In this document: positions 60,101 to 64,000 of the stretch, piece by piece | How positions within the stretch are numbered: the stretch's first letter is position 1 | Layout: each line of letters opens with the position of its first letter | Assembly: GCF_905475395.1 (NCBI RefSeq) | Contig: NC_058339.1 | Span: 60,335,172 to 60,399,171 of the forward strand | DNA from: Chrysoperla carnea | Taxonomy: Eukaryota; Arthropoda; Insecta; Neuroptera; Chrysopidae | Direction: 5' to 3' | DNA length: 64,000 nt | Notes under the pieces: model-generated | What the model was told of the DNA's origin: nothing | Database searches by the model: none | What the model saw: the letters and a program-made list of their open reading frames with translations, nothing else | Position numbers and translations under genes: made by a program

Positions 60101-61858
60101 CTAAAGTTGTACAATAGAAATTTTCTGTTTAATGGAATACGTGGGGAAAATGCAAATGCACTCTGAAGCTAATTTCAAAATCGAAATTCTAATCTACCTG
60201 ATAGGTAATATTTAAAATTAAATTTCTATTTTACAGCAAGTTTGGAATTATTTGGGGTCGATGATTTACCCGATAATTTAGTAGATAACGCAATAGTTTT
60301 GGGAACTTTGTCAATGTTTACTGCATTATTATTTTTAATTGACCTTGCTGGTCCACGAAAATCTAAATCTATGAAGAAAGCTGAATCACAAAAACCATCA
60401 AACCAAACACAGCCGCAGCCTGTGCGACCAAAACCAGTATTGAAACCTCAAGGTAATGACATTCATTGTATTTAAATGTATCCATTGTACCTAGAATATT
60501 TTCTCATATAAAAAATTATTATAATAATTAAAATTAACATAAAATTTTTTAAAAGTGAGAACAACAATTGGCGATAATCAATTATTTAGTCATCCTGTAT
60601 TACTCAATTTTTGTAAAATTTGTGTATACATTGATCATGCAACAATGTTATTATTGCAAACATTTTGGCTAAAGACGGTATAAAAACATTTTCAATAGAT
60701 AAAGTGGGCATTAAAACATTTTATTCAAACAAATATTGTTTTGTTTGCTAACATTTGTTTGATCATAGTCTTCAACTCTAGCAAAAACATTTCTTTTCAT
60801 TCGACGAACATTTCGAAAAGTTCAAAATCCTCATAGTATTACAAAATTCGGAAAAATGATATTTATCTTCCATTTTTCGTTTAAATTATTTTCAAAGTAG
60901 ATCAAAGTTCGTTTTCTTACTTTGTCCAAAACTTATTTTGCGATCTTACTAATGAAATTCCACATATTGAGTGTCTTTTTTTTCTATTTAGAATGTGCTT
61001 GTACATTTCGAGAAAAAGATAAACTGGGAACCATGCCCATCTTTTTTAGGAACTTTTAATTTTTTTTTAGTAGAACCATAAACTTTGGTAATCAATTTAA
61101 TTTTTAATATCTTTATGGAAGATTTGCATTCCTTTCTTTGCAAAAAAAAAAAAAAAATTTTAATGTTTCATTGTATATTTTTTTTCGATTATTATTACTA
61201 ACCATGCGATTTTTAATTAACAGTGTTACCGACCTCACCAGAACCAAAGAAAAGAGAAGAAACTCGACCAAAACTACTTGAAACAACATTTCCAGCAAAT
61301 GTTGAAACGGAAATCATAACTGATTGGGAACCATACAGAAATCGTTCACCGTTAATAAAACAAAGTCGTTCAATCCAAACCCAAGCAAACGGAATGTCTA
61401 ATGGAATACATTCAAACGGAATACATTCAAACGGAATACACTCAAACGGAATACAGCCAAATGGAATACACTCAAACGGAATACAAAAATTACAACCACT
61501 TTCATCTGCACCATCTGTACCCCCAGATCCACCAGCTTGGATGACGTCTCCCCACCCACAAACAATAACAACAGTTCCATTAAAAATTGAAACAAATAAT
61601 CTTCATTCTCCAATTTGGAGCAAATTGCGTTCTCAGTCGTATAAACAACAGGGTGATACATTATCACCGATAAAAAAATCTCAAACTACATCGTTTTTAT
61701 TGCCAATGCCTCCATTTAACGAACAGCGAGATGATAGCTCACCAGAAACAACACAGAGTAGTCCAATTGATCCTGGATATGTACAATATACGGTGGAAAA
61801 ATGGGGACAAAAGGTTGAAAACACCAAAACTCCACGTCATAGTCCTACCGAAGTATAA
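57194..61858 (+). CDS. Four-pass membrane protein with long disordered tail, 4 exons, not recognised
   Basis: Exons: 57194-57244, 58640-58916, 60237-60452, 61224-61858. GT-AG introns and phases agree, giving 392 residues. Four hydrophobic segments are visible: about 9-30 (WLLLKILEFLMCVACVVC, formed across the first intron), 72-88 (GGYVIITAGLLIGRLVG), 98-118 (IMEYFLLGLGTILFVLLASL) and 130-150 (AIVLGTLSMFTALLFLIDLA). This is a MARVEL/tetraspan-like layout with both ends probably cytosolic. The loop VTWGRVGTALGDATYGGY and the acidic GVDDLPDNLVDNA look constrained. The tail (about 155-392) is Pro/Ser/Lys-rich and includes a 15-bp repeat encoding NGIHS units. Joining across introns creates continuous helices, which supports the model. 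I do not recognise the family; insect septate-junction tetraspans such as Ssk are only a loose comparison. An AATAAA lies near 61944. Confidence 0.8.
57245..58639. other. Intron 1 of the four-pass membrane protein gene
   Basis: An AT-rich 1.4-kb intron starting GTAAGTG and ending CTATAG. A 101-codon ORF at 57993-58298 has no recognisable features. Confidence 0.6.
58917..60236. other. Intron 2 of the four-pass membrane protein gene
   Basis: A 1.3-kb AT-rich intron ending TTTTACAG, with no repeat or gene I can support. Confidence 0.6.
61399..61484 (+). repeat. Coding 15-bp minisatellite
   Basis: About five and a half copies of a 15-bp unit (consensus AACGGAATACATTCA) encode NGIHS with variants NGIQP and NGIQK. 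The unit length keeps the frame. It lies in the disordered tail of the four-pass protein, where copy number is likely to vary between individuals. Confidence 0.85.
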
Positions 61859-64000
61859 CAAGATAGAAGATGTACCTTTAAATGTAGATTAACCAAAGAG
61901 GTCTCATATAAATTTAAAAGACTTAAGCCCCGTTAGGGAAACAAATAAATGATAACGATTGACATTTTCGTAAAAATTTTTATTATTTTTTGGTTCTTCT
62001 TTTTACCAATTTTTTTAATTTAAACAAGAAGGAATTTTCTCAATTATGTATATATTTTTGCTGTGAAAAATATGTGAAGCTACATTTTAATCAATCTCGT
62101 TTTATTTGAAAGATAACATTTCCACAATTATTCAATATCTAGAAAAGAAAATCTAGCCAGGTATTTAGAAAACCCATTTCAAAGAAAACATTTTGCCTCT
62201 ATTGATACGATTGGCGTCGCTTCCAAATCTAAAACTGTTCATAAATTTATAAGGCAGTAATAGGCCATTCAACTTAAGAATCATTATTTTTTAGTTATCG
62301 TCGTTTTTACTCTTATTTATGGTAAGAGCTAGGAACATAGTTTTTCTCACTTGTAAGCACATAAATAACTGTATTTATTAAGCAATACGATTAAGTAGCA
62401 TGCAAGTTAGCTGTACACGCAAAAGATGTGAAGTAAAGTTCAAATGTTTTGAGCTCGAACAGATCGGAAGATAATTATGGGGAAATCAAAACTTTAGATG
62501 GATTCTAAGTTGTATAGAAAATCTTGATCCTTGAGTACACTCAATAATATAGTTGATTTTCAAGAAGCAAGAATGAAGAGTAGGTACCTAACTTATTTAA
62601 AATTTGTGTAACATTCCTTCTTTGTAATAAATAAAAGACTTAATAAAACAAAATAGTTCATTAATTTAACTAATACCCCATGTTATTATCCAGAGACTGT
62701 CCAACTTATAATGAAGTCTGAAGAGTACGATTTGATAAAATCGCAGAAAGATACTTATGGGTAGCTAATGTTAGATAAGGGTAGATAAGCAAAATATAAT
62801 AATTGAACATAATTAAATTATCATACAAGTGAAATTTAAACTTGCACTTGAAGCATATCTCAGAACACTCTCCATTAAATTTCTTTTTTCTTTAGAGCCT
62901 TCTCCAAATTGAAACGATTTCGAGGATCATCACCTATTTTTTAGTTGTTCCGGCTAAGGAGATCTTAACTCGCACTTGAAACATAGTTAAGAACACTCTC
63001 CATTAAATTACCTTTCACATGAAACAAAATAATCAAAATCGGTTAATCCGATTAAGCGCTACAATGTCACAGACAGACAGACACAGAAATATAGGGGTCA
63101 AACTGACAACACCCCTTTTTTGGTCGGGGGGTTAAAAGATAAAATAAATAAAACATCGTACGAATACTTCATTAGTTTGGGGATAGAAATAGAAACGGGG
63201 ATAGAATAGAATAACGGTAGAAAAGAGTGATTTTTTAGGGCAGTGCAGGACCCAGGGCATTTATCCAAAGGGCTCAAGGAAAAGAGGTTCCTGATGGCTG
63301 TTTCTTATCCATGGGTCGCACGAAAATTGTTTATAAATTAAATGGATCTCTGAATAAAAAATGTTTGCATACCAATGCACCAAAGACTAGACCATTACAA
63401 CACCAAAAATATCTTGTAGGGAATGCAATTAATGGTTTCAATTTTTCTTCATTAATAAGCTCAAAAATGAGGCTTTCCACTTACATTCAAACATTTTCTA
63501 CTGAAGAAAAGGAAGTAAATTTCTGTCATAATGATGAATTTGTGATATGCAGATATCGCTACCGCCGAAATGGCAGTAAAATTTTAGTGTCTTCTACGAG
63601 ATTAATTTTCTCAAAGGAATTATAACCCGTCTTTTTCTAATAAACACGTAAACGGACATATGTATTCTAGTCCTTAACATATTTCAGCACCCCATAATTG
63701 TCTAAATAAATATAAAAACCAAAATTTTATTTATATGTATATATATTTTTCAAAAAATATTGTTTTCATTGTATAAACATTTTATAAATCAATCAGTACA
63801 ATAATTTTTCTCACCACTTTCCATCCAAACAAAATGATTCAACAAGAAAAATTAGAAAAAATTCACTTCTGAATCAATTTGTAAATATAATTTTCTCTTT
63901 AATAGACTATATTACAATAATACAATATGACAAAATAATATAATTATATGAATTATATTTTTAATAATTCGAGAAGATTCAAAAAGTTTTTTTTTTCTGT
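61859..64000. other. Right flank with retroelement tail
   Basis: The stretch 62820-63140 has the look of an insect retroelement 3' end: two diverged copies of GAACACTCTCCATTAAATT, then CAGACAGACAGACACAG, and AACACCCCTTTTTTGGTCGG then GGGGTTAAAA. Apart from a doubtful ORF at 63311 I see no gene. The last 350 bp is AT-rich. Confidence 0.5.
63311..63625 (+). CDS. Doubtful 104-residue ORF
   Basis: The ATG has a favourable context (CCATGG) and opens a basic frame, MGRTKIVYKLNG, ending in TAA before an AATAAAC at about 63639. It is rich in Lys, Asn and Ser, has no membrane segment or recognisable motif, and lies just after a retroelement tail. It may be a chance ORF, an exon of a gene beyond the window, or transposon debris. 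Confidence 0.2.
   Translation: MGRTKIVYKLNGSLNKKCLHTNAPKTRPLQHQKYLVGNAINGFNFSSLISSKMRLSTYIQTFSTEEKEVNFCHNDEFVICRYRYRRNGSKILVSSTRLIFSKEL

Overview
The window is nuclear DNA from an animal, almost certainly an insect. It is strongly AT-rich, its genes are split by GT-AG introns, and its intergenic and intronic space is full of inverted-repeat (MITE or foldback) elements and decayed retrotransposon tails of types common in insects. I cannot name the species. I joined the exons by hand, matching reading phase at each splice site and comparing with remembered family structure. There was no transcript evidence.

Layout, left to right: (1) 1-431, + strand, the 3' end of a C2H2 zinc-finger gene. (2) 6238-30775, - strand, a complete protein kinase N gene (Pkn) with 12 coding exons and 1082 residues: three HR1 coiled coils, a C2-like domain, a proline-rich hinge, an AGC kinase domain and its C-terminal tail. 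Its third intron (about 9 kb) carries a separate two-exon gene on the same strand at 13264-16121, encoding a 694-residue Ser-rich protein I do not recognise. (3) 32635-35955, - strand, complete Cog6 (9 exons, 623 residues). (4) 36291-38093, + strand, an intronless 14-finger C2H2 gene, divergent from Cog6 across 335 bp. (5) 39405-40058, - strand, a single-exon SP-RING protein of the NSE2 SUMO ligase family. (6) 43730-48511, + strand, a complete Sans/USH1G scaffold gene (6 exons, 480 residues). (7) 48512-57193, a gene desert of repeats. (8) 57194-61858, + strand, a four-exon, 392-residue protein with four predicted membrane segments and a long disordered tail. (9) 61859-64000, repeat remains and one doubtful ORF.

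The genes do not form a pathway. Pkn is a Rho-dependent kinase, Cog6 is a Golgi tethering subunit, NSE2 belongs to the SMC5/6 complex, Sans is a scaffold of actin-rich protrusions, and the finger proteins are probably DNA-binding regulators.

I found no operon, CRISPR array, phage or convincing new multi-gene system. The points most worth following are the nested gene in Pkn, the nearly perfect 182-bp hairpin just upstream of the Pkn kinase exon, the recently expanded zinc-finger gene whose stop codon lies inside a hairpin, a promoter-like block repeated on both sides of that gene, and paired or nested foldback elements in the Sans introns and the desert.
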